Below are positions 1-7,216 of a stretch of DNA of 64,000 bases, piece after piece. A program made the translations under genes and the position numbers. The stretch covers positions 787,025-851,024 of the forward strand of contig NZ_AULD01000005.1 in NCBI RefSeq assembly GCF_000425105.1, read 5' to 3'. How positions within the stretch are numbered: the stretch's first letter is position 1; every line of letters starts with the position of its first letter. This DNA comes from Agrococcus lahaulensis DSM 17612. Lineage in GTDB: Bacteria > Actinomycetota > Actinomycetes > Actinomycetales > Microbacteriaceae. Below the pieces are notes generated by a model. That model saw only the letters and a program-made list of their open reading frames with translations. It did no database searches and was not told the origin of the DNA.

Positions 1-1
1 G

Positions 2-1492
2 CCGCGCTGGGCGACCGCCGGCACGACCGGCTACGACACGCTCGGGCTCATCGACCGCGTGCTCACCGACCCCGCCGGGGCCGAGCCCCTCGACGCGCTC
101 GACGCGCGGCTGCGCGGCGGCGAGCGCGTCGACTGGGCCGAGATGATCCACGGCACGAAGCGCGGCATCGCCGACGGCATCCTGCGCGCCGAGGTGCTGC
201 GCCTCGAGCGCGAGGTACGTGCCGCGGATGCGTGGGGAGAGCGGGGTGCGCCGGCCGACGCGGCCGACGCGATCGCCGAGCTGCTCGCGTGCTTCCCCGT
301 CTACCGCTCCTACCTGCCCGAGGGCCGCGACCACCTCGGCCGCGCAGCTGAGCTCGCGAAGCAGCACCGGCCCGACCTCGAGGGCACGATCGACGCGCTG
401 CTGCCGGTGCTCGGCAACCCCGAGCAGCCCGCCGCACTGCGCTTCCAGCAGACGAGCGGCATGGTGATGGCGAAGGGCGTCGAGGACACCGCGTTCTACC
501 GCTACTCGCGGCTCACGAGCCTCAACGAGGTGGGCGGCGACCCCGCGGTGTTCTCCGTCGATGTCGAGGAGTTCCACACCTCGATGGCGAAGCGCCAGCA
601 GGAGTGGCCGCTCGCGATGAACACGCTCTCGACCCACGACACGAAGCGCGGCGAGGACGTGCGCGCGCGCATCACGACGATCTCCGAGGTGCCGGGCGAG
701 TGGGAGGCGCTGCTCGACCGGCTGCTGGTCTTCGCGCCCAACCAGGGGCGGCCCTTCGTCAACCTGCTGCTGCAGGCGGTCGTCGGCGCGTGGCCCGCGA
801 GCGAGGAGCGGCTGCTCGCCTACATGGAGAAGGCCTCGCGCGAGGCCGACGACATCACGCACTGGACGGCGCCCGACGAGGAGTTCGAGGGCCACCTCGC
901 CGAGCTCGTGCGGCAGGTGCTGCAGGAGCCGGCGAGCCGCGACGTGGAGGCGTTCCTCGAGTCGACCGACGCCGGCTTCCGCGCCAACGTGCTGAGCGCG
1001 AAGCTGCTGAGCCTCACGATTCCCGGCTTCCCCGACGTCTACCAGGGCTCCGAGGCGCTCGAGCAGTCGCTCGTCGACCCCGACAACCGCCGCCCGATCG
1101 ACTGGGCACGGATGGATGCGCTGCGCGAGTCCGCGCGCTCGCCCCTGTCGGGAGGGTGGGACCTCGAGGTCGCGAAGACCCGGCTCGTGCGCGAGGCGCT
1201 GCGCCTGCGGCGCGACCACCCCGAGCGCTTCGCGGACTACGCGCCGATCCTGCCGCACGGCGAGGCGGCCGCCCACGCGATCGCGTTCGACCGGGGCGGC
1301 GCGATCGCCGTCGCGACGCGCATGCCGATCGGGCTCGCCGCGCGCGGCGGCTGGGGCGACACCACGATCCAGCTGCCCGAGGGCCGGTGGCGCGAGCTGC
1401 TGACGACGAAGGAGCTCCGCGGCGGCGAGACGCCGCTCGCCGACCTCCTCTCGACCCTGCCGGTCGCCCTCCTCACTCGAACCGACGACTGA
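2..1492 (+). CDS. treY: Maltooligosyl trehalose synthase, C-terminal part (cut by window edge)
   Basis: The reading frame is open from base 2 and ends at TGA 1490-1492, so the start lies outside the window. About 496 residues remain of a family that is usually 750-850 residues long. TreY converts the reducing end of maltodextrins to a trehalosyl unit in the cytoplasm, and TreZ then releases trehalose. The first residues contain GTTGYD, a TreY signature. Later come a KGVEDTAFYR stretch, LSTHDTKRGEDVRAR, and PGFPDVYQGSE near the C-terminal third, all typical of this GH13 family. treZ follows about 1.2 kb downstream on the same strand, separated by a repeat array and a membrane protein gene rather than adjacent. 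Function is confident; the missing N-terminus cannot be judged. Confidence 0.93.
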   Translation, partial: PRWATAGTTGYDTLGLIDRVLTDPAGAEPLDALDARLRGGERVDWAEMIHGTKRGIADGILRAEVLRLEREVRAADAWGERGAPADAADAIAELLACFPVYRSYLPEGRDHLGRAAELAKQHRPDLEGTIDALLPVLGNPEQPAALRFQQTSGMVMAKGVEDTAFYRYSRLTSLNEVGGDPAVFSVDVEEFHTSMAKRQQEWPLAMNTLSTHDTKRGEDVRARITTISEVPGEWEALLDRLLVFAPNQGRPFVNLLLQAVVGAWPASEERLLAYMEKASREADDITHWTAPDEEFEGHLAELVRQVLQEPASRDVEAFLESTDAGFRANVLSAKLLSLTIPGFPDVYQGSEALEQSLVDPDNRRPIDWARMDALRESARSPLSGGWDLEVAKTRLVREALRLRRDHPERFADYAPILPHGEAAAHAIAFDRGGAIAVATRMPIGLAARGGWGDTTIQLPEGRWRELLTTKELRGGETPLADLLSTLPVALLTRTDD

Positions 1493-1495
1493 CCC

Positions 1496-1755
1496 GGGCG
1501 GTCAGCTCCGCGCGAGCGGTCACTTCGGCGCCCGAGCGGTCATCTCGGCGCCTGAGGGGTCACTTCCGCGTCTGAGCGGTCAGCCGCGCGCACGATCCCA
1601 CCCGCGGCCCGGATCGACCACTCACGCGCGGAAGCGACCGCTCACGGGCGGGGCTGACCGCTCACGGGCGGAAGTGACCGTTCGTGGGCGGAAGTGACCG
1701 CTCACGGGCGGAAGTGACCGCTCACGGGCGGAAGTGACCGCTCACCCGCCGAGCC
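1496..1755. repeat. Inverted array of 20-bp tandem repeats after treY
   Basis: Left arm, 1496-1593: five units of the form GAGCGGTCACTTCGGCGCCC, at 20-bp steps from 1514 (the first is 18 bp). Right arm, 1616-1755: seven units of the form GACCGCTCACGGGCGGAAGT at exact 20-bp steps, which is the reverse complement of the left-arm unit. A unique stretch of about 22 bp (1594-1615) separates the arms. Right-arm units are nearly identical (copies at 1656, 1696 and 1716 match fully), while left-arm units have drifted. The arms could fold into a large stem just after the treY stop. No ORF, promoter or cas gene is associated with it. Confidence 0.9.
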
Positions 1756-1986
1756 GGGCGCTCCGCGGCGGGGCATGCTCTCGGCGCGTTCGCAGACGCC
1801 GTTACTAGACTGCTCGCGTCTCAGACGATCGAGCTCGCGACTCGGTTCGCGCCGACGGCGGTGCCGAGCCGGTCGCGTCGCCGCCGGAGGGGTCGGGCTG
1901 CTGGTGGGTGTGCTCGGCTCCTCCGCCGTCGGCGCGCCGCGAACGCGATGGGTGCGCTCGGCACAGCCGAGGCATAGCCTGCAGTC
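1756..1986. other. Intergenic region before the membrane protein gene
   Basis: No gene is supported here. The only signal I see is TAGCCT at 1975-1980, a -10-like box exactly 6 nt before the ATG at 1987, which fits a leaderless transcript. The rest is GC-rich sequence without a convincing hairpin or ORF. Confidence 0.5.
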
Positions 1987-2616
1987 ATGCAGCGTGACGC
2001 GCCCTACCCCGACGACCAGCAGCCGCGATACGGGCAGGAGTCGCAGCCCGGGCAGCCGAGCCCGTACGGCTCGCCGGCCCCCTACGGCGAGCCGCGGCAG
2101 GGCCAGCCTCAGCAGGGCCAGCCCTATGCCGGCCAGCCCTACGGCGACCAGCCGGTGAGCTACGCCCCGTACGGCCAGGGGGCCCAGTACGGCCAGGGCG
2201 CGCAGCACGGGCAGCCCGCCTTCGGCCCCGCCGCCCCCATGCCCGCGGTGGTGAAGTGGGGCCTCGGCATCCAGTGGGCCGGGGTCGCGCTCGGCGTGAT
2301 CGGCATCGGCATCGCCCTGCTCGGGCTGCTCGCGCTCGCCGGCACGGGCGACGCGGCGGCGTTCGGCGTCGTGGGCATGCTCATCGCCGTGGCTGCCGTG
2401 CTCGTCGTGGCGCAGATCGTGGTGCTCCTGTTCGCGACGAAGGGCCGCAACTGGGCGCGCATCGTGCTCGCGGTGCTCGCCGCGATCGGCATCTTCACGT
2501 CGCTCGCCTCCGGCCAGGGCCTGAACTTCGGCTCGCTGATCTCGATCCTGAGCGTCGTGCTGCTCTTCCTGCCCGCGGCGAACGAGTGGTACCGCGCGCG
2601 CTCCGCGCAGCGCTAG
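1987..2616 (+). CDS. Membrane protein with Gln/Pro/Tyr/Gly-rich N-terminal tail
   Basis: The protein has 209 residues. Residues 1 to about 85 form a low-complexity cytoplasmic-type tail rich in Q, P, Y and G, with repeated GQP and YGQ words. The rest holds about four hydrophobic segments, two long ones around residues 90-120 and 125-150 and two shorter ones near 160-180 and 185-200. It ends with a basic RARSAQR. I do not recognise a catalytic motif. Similar tails occur on two other membrane proteins in this window (29087-31219, C-terminal; 47248-48579, N-terminal). The start is set by TAGCCT ending 6 nt upstream of ATG, with no Shine-Dalgarno sequence. It sits between treY and treZ, but a role in trehalose metabolism is not shown. 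Confidence 0.8.
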   Translation: MQRDAPYPDDQQPRYGQESQPGQPSPYGSPAPYGEPRQGQPQQGQPYAGQPYGDQPVSYAPYGQGAQYGQGAQHGQPAFGPAAPMPAVVKWGLGIQWAGVALGVIGIGIALLGLLALAGTGDAAAFGVVGMLIAVAAVLVVAQIVVLLFATKGRNWARIVLAVLAAIGIFTSLASGQGLNFGSLISILSVVLLFLPAANEWYRARSAQR

Positions 2617-2683
2617 CGGCCGACTCGGGCGGCTCCCAGGCAACCGGCAGGCTCGCGCCGCGCTGCCGCCCTAGCCTCGACTC

Positions 2684-4408
2684 ATGCTGCACGAGTACCG
2701 GGTCTGGGCGCCGAACGCCAAGCGGATGCGCGTCGTCGCCGACGACGAGTCCGTCGAGATGACGAGTGCCGAGGGCGGCTGGTGGCACGCGCTCGCGCCG
2801 GCGGGCGACTACGGCTTCCAGATCGACGACGACGACGCGGTGCGGCCCGACCCGCGGAGCATGCGCCAGCCCGGCGGCGTCCACGAGCGCTCCCGCGTGT
2901 GGGACGCATCCGCCCACGCCTGGCAGGACGCGGGCTGGACGGGCAAGCCGATCGCGGGCGGCGTGATCTACGAGCTGCACGTCGGCACGTTCACCCCCGA
3001 GGGCACGCTCGAGGCGGCCGCCGGCCGGCTCGACCACTTGCGCGACATCGGCGTCACCCACGTCGAGCTGCTGCCGATGAACGCCTTCAACGGCACGCAC
3101 AACTGGGGCTACGACGGCGTCGCCTGGTTCGCGGTGCACGAGGGCTACGGTGGCCCCGACGCCTACCAGCGCTTCGTCGACGCGGCGCACGCCGCGGGGC
3201 TCGCGGTCGTGCAGGACGTCGTCTACAACCACCTCGGCCCGTCGGGCAACTACCTGCCGCTCTACGGGCCCTACCTCTCGAGCGAGGGCCGCTCGACGTG
3301 GGGCGAGCACGTCAACCTCGCCGAGCCCGCCGTGCGCCGGTACATCCTCGACAACGTGCGCTTCTGGTTCGAGGACATGCACGTGGATGCGCTGCGGCTC
3401 GATGCCGTGCACGCGCTCCACGACGAGGGCCCCACGCACATCCTCGAGGAGATGGCGATCGAGACGGCGGCGCTCGCCGCGCACCTCGGCCGGCCGCTCG
3501 AGCTCATCGCCGAGAGCGACATGAACGACCCGAAGCTCATCACGCCGCGCGAGGGCGGTGGCTACGGCCTCGACGGGCAGTGGTCCGACGACTTCCACCA
3601 CGGCGTGCACGTCGCGCTCACGGGCGAGACGGCGGGCTACTACGCCGACTTCGAGCCGCTCGCGGCGCTCGGCAAGGCGCTCGAGCGCGGCTTCTTCCAC
3701 GACGGCACCTATTCGTCGTTCCGCGGTCGCGACCACGGGCATCCGATCGACGTCGAGCGCTCGCTGTCGTGGCGGCTCGTCGTGTCGGCGCAGAATCACG
3801 ACCAGATCGGCAACCGCGCGCGCGGTGACCGCATCACCGAGGTGCTCGACGAGTCGCAGCTGCTGTGCGCCGCGCTGCTGCTCTATGCCGGCCCCTTCAC
3901 GCCGATGCTCTTCATGGGCGAGGAGTGGGCGGCGTCGACGCCGTTCCAGTTCTTCACGTCGCACCCCGAGCCCGAGCTCGGCAAGGCGACCGCCGAGGGC
4001 CGGCTCGAGGAGTTCGAGCAGATGGGCTGGGACCCGGCCGTCGTGCCCGACCCGCAGGACCCCGCGACGTTCGAGCGCTCGAAGCTCGACTGGTCGGAGC
4101 CGGAGGGCGGGCGCCACGCGCGCGTGCTCGAGGGCTACCGGCAGCTCGCGCAGCTGCGTCGCGAGCTCGAGGCGCTCACCGACCCGCACTACTCGCGCAA
4201 CCGCGTCGAGGTCGACGAGGAGCGGCGCGTGCTGCGCCTCGCGCGGCGAGCGGGCATGGCGGATGCGGTGGAGGTCGTCATCAACGTCGGTCGCGAGCCG
4301 CAGACGGTCGCGGTCGAGCGCAGCGAGCTGCGCTTCGCGACCCACCCCGACGTCGCGCTCGCGGGCGAGCTGACGCTCCCGCCCGGCTCGGGCGCGCTCC
4401 TCGCCTGA
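2684..4408 (+). CDS. treZ: Malto-oligosyltrehalose trehalohydrolase
   Basis: The protein has 574 residues, a normal length for TreZ (GH13). It hydrolyses the linkage next to the terminal trehalose made by TreY, releasing free trehalose in the cytoplasm. The N-terminal ~100 residues form a CBM48-type domain opening with [14 protein letters not shown]. The barrel contains [22 protein letters not shown], the nucleophile region LRLDAVHAL (Asp240) and the acid/base region LIAESDMN (Glu277), then [14 protein letters not shown] and [16 protein letters not shown] ends 6 nt before the ATG, so the mRNA is probably leaderless and the gene has its own promoter. Together with treY it gives the OtsAB-independent TreYZ pathway; treX is not in the window. 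Confidence 0.95.
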   Translation: MLHEYRVWAPNAKRMRVVADDESVEMTSAEGGWWHALAPAGDYGFQIDDDDAVRPDPRSMRQPGGVHERSRVWDASAHAWQDAGWTGKPIAGGVIYELHVGTFTPEGTLEAAAGRLDHLRDIGVTHVELLPMNAFNGTHNWGYDGVAWFAVHEGYGGPDAYQRFVDAAHAAGLAVVQDVVYNHLGPSGNYLPLYGPYLSSEGRSTWGEHVNLAEPAVRRYILDNVRFWFEDMHVDALRLDAVHALHDEGPTHILEEMAIETAALAAHLGRPLELIAESDMNDPKLITPREGGGYGLDGQWSDDFHHGVHVALTGETAGYYADFEPLAALGKALERGFFHDGTYSSFRGRDHGHPIDVERSLSWRLVVSAQNHDQIGNRARGDRITEVLDESQLLCAALLLYAGPFTPMLFMGEEWAASTPFQFFTSHPEPELGKATAEGRLEEFEQMGWDPAVVPDPQDPATFERSKLDWSEPEGGRHARVLEGYRQLAQLRRELEALTDPHYSRNRVEVDEERRVLRLARRAGMADAVEVVINVGREPQTVAVERSELRFATHPDVALAGELTLPPGSGALLA

Positions 4409-4416
4409 CCCGCTCC

Positions 4417-4509
4417 GCCCCTCCGCCCGTTGGTCGAGTAGCCCGGCCGCGGGCCGCCCCTCCGCCCGTTGGTCGAGTAGCCCGGCCGCAGGCCGGGCGT
4501 ATCGAGACC
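4417..4509. repeat. 39-bp tandem repeat with GGTCGAGTAGC...GTATCGAGACC stem-loop
   Basis: Two direct copies start at 4417 and 4456 (39-bp period), each containing TTGGTCGAGTAGCCCGGCCG. The second is complete: GGTCGAGTAG 4471-4480, a stem CCCGGCC (4481-4487) with GGCCGGG (4491-4497), then GTATCGAGACC 4499-4509. The outer GGTCGAG and the inverted ATCGAGACC also pair roughly. The element lies just after the treZ stop, so it may serve as terminator. Related elements lie at 18480-18560 and 27337-27453. Confidence 0.85.
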
Positions 4510-4525
4510 CGGCTACCGTTGACGC

Positions 4526-5542
4526 GTGACCCAGCTCGTCGGCGACCTCTCCTTCCCGCACGTCGGCTACCTCGAGTCGCGCCGCGGCCCGATCGTCGAG
4601 ATCCGCCTCTCGAACCACCCGATGGGGCAGCGCCGCACCTACGTGCGCGTGCCCGAGGGCGCGGGCGAGATCCCCGCCGGCATCTACAGCACGGCGGTCA
4701 AGCGCATCGACGAGGTCGACGAGGGCGGCTGGTTCGCCGAGGTCGAGCTCGAGCGTGAGCGGCCCGACGGCACGGTGCGCGCCGACGCGACGCGCGACGA
4801 CGAATGGCGCTCGGAGGAGCGCGGCCTCTACGTGTCGAGCACCATGGAGGACTTCCTCCCGCAAGAGCCGCCCCTCGAGCGGGAGGGCGAGCAGCCGATC
4901 AACCCCTACGGGCTCTGGGCGCTCGATCCGCAAGGCGAGGCATTCCTCGTCGACGCCGAGTTCGACGACGTCGGTGGGCTGGTGATCGAACCCGCGACCC
5001 GCTTCGGCAAGTCGCTCCATCCCTGGACGTACCGAGCAGCGCTGCCGGACGGGCTCGCGATCGACGAGACCGCGCTCGACGACATCGACGCGCTCGTCGA
5101 GGTGCAGGTCTACGACTTCGACGGGTCGGACGAGCGGGCGTACGAGGTGTGGCAGCTCGGCGCGCGGCGCGCGATCGAGCGGGCGGCGACGCAGCCGCTG
5201 CCCGACTTCGACCCGGGGGTCTGGATGCGGTGGCTCACTCCGCTGGACGGCGGGAGCCCGGTCGCCTTCGGCGGCTTCATGTTCCCCGGAGATCGCGTCA
5301 TCGAGCTGCAGCCCGTCATGCCGGTCGAGCCGGAGTGGGCGGCCGGCCGCGTGCTGACCGTGCCGATGCCGCGCCCCGGCGTCGAGTTCGAGGCGGCGCG
5401 CGAGGTGACGGTGTACGGCAAGCCGTTCAAGGAGCTGCGCTCGTCGGCGCCGAAGATCCAGAAGCGCCCGCCGACGCCGCTCGGCCGGTTCGTGCTCGAG
5501 GCCGAGGGCTACATGCCGCCGGGCTGGAGCGCGCTCGGCTGA
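4526..5542 (+). CDS. Hypothetical protein, 338 residues
   Basis: The protein is soluble and acidic, without signal peptide or membrane segment. It opens with FPHVGYLESRRGPIVEIRL and has a repeated pattern of short beta-like stretches and several Trp (WFAEVELE, HPWTYRAALPDG, VWQLGARRAIERA, WMRWLTPLDGG). I do not recognise a family. The GTG start is supported by TACCGT ending 6 nt upstream (leaderless type). The last 34 nt overlap, tail to tail, the 3' end of the regulator gene on the other strand. Codon use is that of the host. Confidence 0.75.
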   Translation: MTQLVGDLSFPHVGYLESRRGPIVEIRLSNHPMGQRRTYVRVPEGAGEIPAGIYSTAVKRIDEVDEGGWFAEVELERERPDGTVRADATRDDEWRSEERGLYVSSTMEDFLPQEPPLEREGEQPINPYGLWALDPQGEAFLVDAEFDDVGGLVIEPATRFGKSLHPWTYRAALPDGLAIDETALDDIDALVEVQVYDFDGSDERAYEVWQLGARRAIERAATQPLPDFDPGVWMRWLTPLDGGSPVAFGGFMFPGDRVIELQPVMPVEPEWAAGRVLTVPMPRPGVEFEAAREVTVYGKPFKELRSSAPKIQKRPPTPLGRFVLEAEGYMPPGWSALG

Positions 5543-6510
5543 GGCGCCGGCTCGGGTACGGCGAATCGCCGGCGGTAGGCCGAGGGCGAGACGCGCAGCT
5601 GCCGCGTGAAGTGGTGCCGGAGCAGCGCCGCCGTGCCGAACCCCGCCTGCTGCGCGACGGCGTCGAGCCCCAGGTCGGTCGCCTCGAGCAGGGCTTGCGC
5701 GCGCTGCACGCGCTGCGACGTGAGCCACGCCGCAGGCGTCGTGCCGAGCTCCTCGCGGAACCGGCGCGCGAACGTGCGCTCCGAGAGGTTCGCCCGCCGC
5801 GCGAGCGAGGCGACGGTGTGCTCCTCGTCGAGGTGCGCGACCATCCAGTCGATGAGCGGCGCGAGCGTCTCGGCGCGCTGCTCGGCGACCGGTCCGACGG
5901 CGAACTGCGATTGGCCGCCGTCGCGCAGCGGCGGCACGACCATCGAGCGGGCGATGACCGCGGCGGCCTGCGCGCCGTGCAGCTGGCGCACGACGTGCAG
6001 CGACGCGTCGATCGCCGCCGCGGTGCCGGCGCTCGTCGTGACGGGCCCGTCGTCGACCCACAGCGCGTCGCGCTCGAGCGCGATGTGCGGGAACTGCGCG
6101 GCGAGGTCGTCGATGTGCCGCCAGTGCGTCGTCGCGCGCCGGCCGTCGAGGATCCCGGCCTTCGCGGCGACGAACGCCCCGGAGCACAGCGCGAGCACGC
6201 GAGCGCCGCGGTCGACGGCGCGCTGGAGCACGCGCGAGACCGCGAGCGAGCACTCGCCGTCGTACTCGCACTGCGCATAGGGGGTGACGATGAGCAGGTC
6301 GGCCTCGTCGGCGAAGTCGAGCCCGTGCTCCACCATCATCGGCAGGTTCAGGCCGCCCGAGACCCGCACGGGCCCGGGCGTCTGCGTGACGACCCGGAAG
6401 TCGTGCCGCGGCACGCCCCGATCCGAGCGGTCGTAGCCGAAGACCTCGCCGGCGACGGCGAGCTCGAACGCGCTGAGGTCGTCGTCGACGATGCAGGCCA
6501 CCTTGAGCAT
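5509..6510 (-). CDS. GlxA-type transcriptional regulator (DJ-1/PfpI domain + AraC HTH)
   Basis: The protein has 333 residues. Residues 1 to about 185 form a class I glutamine amidotransferase/DJ-1-like domain that opens with MLKVACIVDDDL and carries the nucleophile-elbow-like LALCSGAFVAAKAGIL and RRATTHW. The C-terminal ~100 residues hold two AraC helix-turn-helix motifs (RRANLSERTFARRFREEL and LDAVAQQAGFGTAALLRHHF). Such proteins sense small molecules and regulate nearby genes. Start ATG 6508-6510 has GGAGGG 5 nt upstream on the minus strand. A 9-bp palindrome lies just upstream in the divergent region and is a likely operator. The 3' end (TAG) overlaps the convergent gene by 34 nt. The inducer is unknown. 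Confidence 0.9.
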   Translation of the reverse strand: MLKVACIVDDDLSAFELAVAGEVFGYDRSDRGVPRHDFRVVTQTPGPVRVSGGLNLPMMVEHGLDFADEADLLIVTPYAQCEYDGECSLAVSRVLQRAVDRGARVLALCSGAFVAAKAGILDGRRATTHWRHIDDLAAQFPHIALERDALWVDDGPVTTSAGTAAAIDASLHVVRQLHGAQAAAVIARSMVVPPLRDGGQSQFAVGPVAEQRAETLAPLIDWMVAHLDEEHTVASLARRANLSERTFARRFREELGTTPAAWLTSQRVQRAQALLEATDLGLDAVAQQAGFGTAALLRHHFTRQLRVSPSAYRRRFAVPEPAPQPSALQPGGM

Positions 6511-6528
6511 CGGAGCCCTCCGGACGAT

Positions 6529-6563
6529 TGGCAGGATGTTGTCGGACATTGACGATCCTGCCA
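6529..6563. promoter_or_regulatory. Nested palindromic operator upstream of the GlxA-type regulator
   Basis: TGGCAGGAT at 6529-6537 is perfectly inverted as ATCCTGCCA at 6555-6563 (17-nt spacer). The spacer contains a second small palindrome TGTC-G-GACA. It lies between the regulator start (6510) and the divergent gene at 6601. AraC/DJ-1 regulators commonly bind such sites next to their own gene; here binding is inferred from position and symmetry. Confidence 0.65.
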
Positions 6564-6600
6564 CTCGTGGCGGGATCTTGGCAAGCGCAGACTTCCTGCC

Positions 6601-6885
6601 ATGAACACCACCTGGCTCCTCATCCTCCTCGTCCTCGGCGCCGTCGCGATCGTCGGCACCGTCACCGCGCTGGTCCGCCAGCGCGCGCCCCGCGTCGCGA
6701 CCGACGCCGAGCGCATCGCGCAGCTGCGGGACCGCTCGCTCGACCAGGACGCGCGCCGCCTCGCCGCGGCCGTCGAGGAGCAGTTCTCGCACCGGCTCGA
6801 CGCGCCCGGGAACGGCCTCGCTCCGCAGATGGCCCAGCCGGTCATCGACGCGAGCATCTGGGGCGGCGCGGTGCCCGCCCGATGA
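6601..6885 (+). CDS. Small single-pass membrane protein
   Basis: The protein has 94 residues with one N-terminal membrane segment (about residues 5-25, WLLILLVLGAVAIVGTV), followed by a basic RQRAPR and a charged, helical cytoplasmic part (DAERIAQLRDRSLDQDARR). The gene is divergent from the GlxA-type regulator and shares its operator region, so it could be the regulated target. The RQxAPR...DxERIAxxR pattern recurs in the small protein at 6990-7169. No function is assigned. Confidence 0.7.
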   Translation: MNTTWLLILLVLGAVAIVGTVTALVRQRAPRVATDAERIAQLRDRSLDQDARRLAAAVEEQFSHRLDAPGNGLAPQMAQPVIDASIWGGAVPAR

Positions 6886-6910
6886 CGCCCGCGCATCCCG
6901 ATCGCCGAAA

Positions 6911-6933
6911 GCCCGACGACTCGATCGTCGGGC
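6911..6933 (+). terminator. Hairpin between the two small membrane protein genes
   Basis: GCCCGACGA (6911-6919) pairs perfectly with TCGTCGGGC (6925-6933) around the loop CTCGA, followed by CTTCG. There is no long T run, as is usual in GC-rich actinobacteria. Confidence 0.55.
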
Positions 6934-6989
6934 CTTCGCCCGCGAATCGACCCCTGGTGCTCCCGCCATCGCGGTCGCATCATCGACGC

Positions 6990-7169
6990 ATGGATGCGAC
7001 CTGGGCCAGCAGCGTCGCCACGGACCCCACGTGGCTCGCCATCATCGCCGCGATCGGCGTCGTCGGATCGCTCGCGACCGTCGTCGTGCTGCTGCGCCAG
7101 CAGGCGCCGCGCCGGAAGCCGGATCTCGAGCGCATCGCGCGCCGCCGCGAGCCGCGGCCCTCGCACTGA
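6990..7169 (+). CDS. Small single-pass membrane protein, 59 residues
   Basis: It has one membrane segment (about residues 14-35, PTWLAIIAAIGVVGSLATVV) followed by LLRQQAPRRKPDLERIARRR. The latter matches the RQxAPR...D-ERIA pattern of the 94-residue protein just upstream, so the two are probably paralogues. No clear Shine-Dalgarno sequence is seen. The ATG is the first in frame that keeps the membrane segment intact. Confidence 0.6.
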   Translation: MDATWASSVATDPTWLAIIAAIGVVGSLATVVVLLRQQAPRRKPDLERIARRREPRPSH

Positions 7170-7216
7170 GGCGGCGAGCGCGCGGCGGCCCTGCAGCGGG
7201 GCCCCACAATGGAGCC

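Noticed and set aside
1496..1755. Repeat array as a possible CRISPR locus
   Set aside because: Units are 20 bp and contiguous, there are no unique spacers, orientation flips in the middle, and no cas genes are near.
2495..6271. Very long open frame on the minus strand across treZ and the hypothetical gene (1258 codons)
   Set aside because: Composed of Arg, Ala and Val without any domain, antisense to genes with clear motifs; an effect of GC-rich codon structure.
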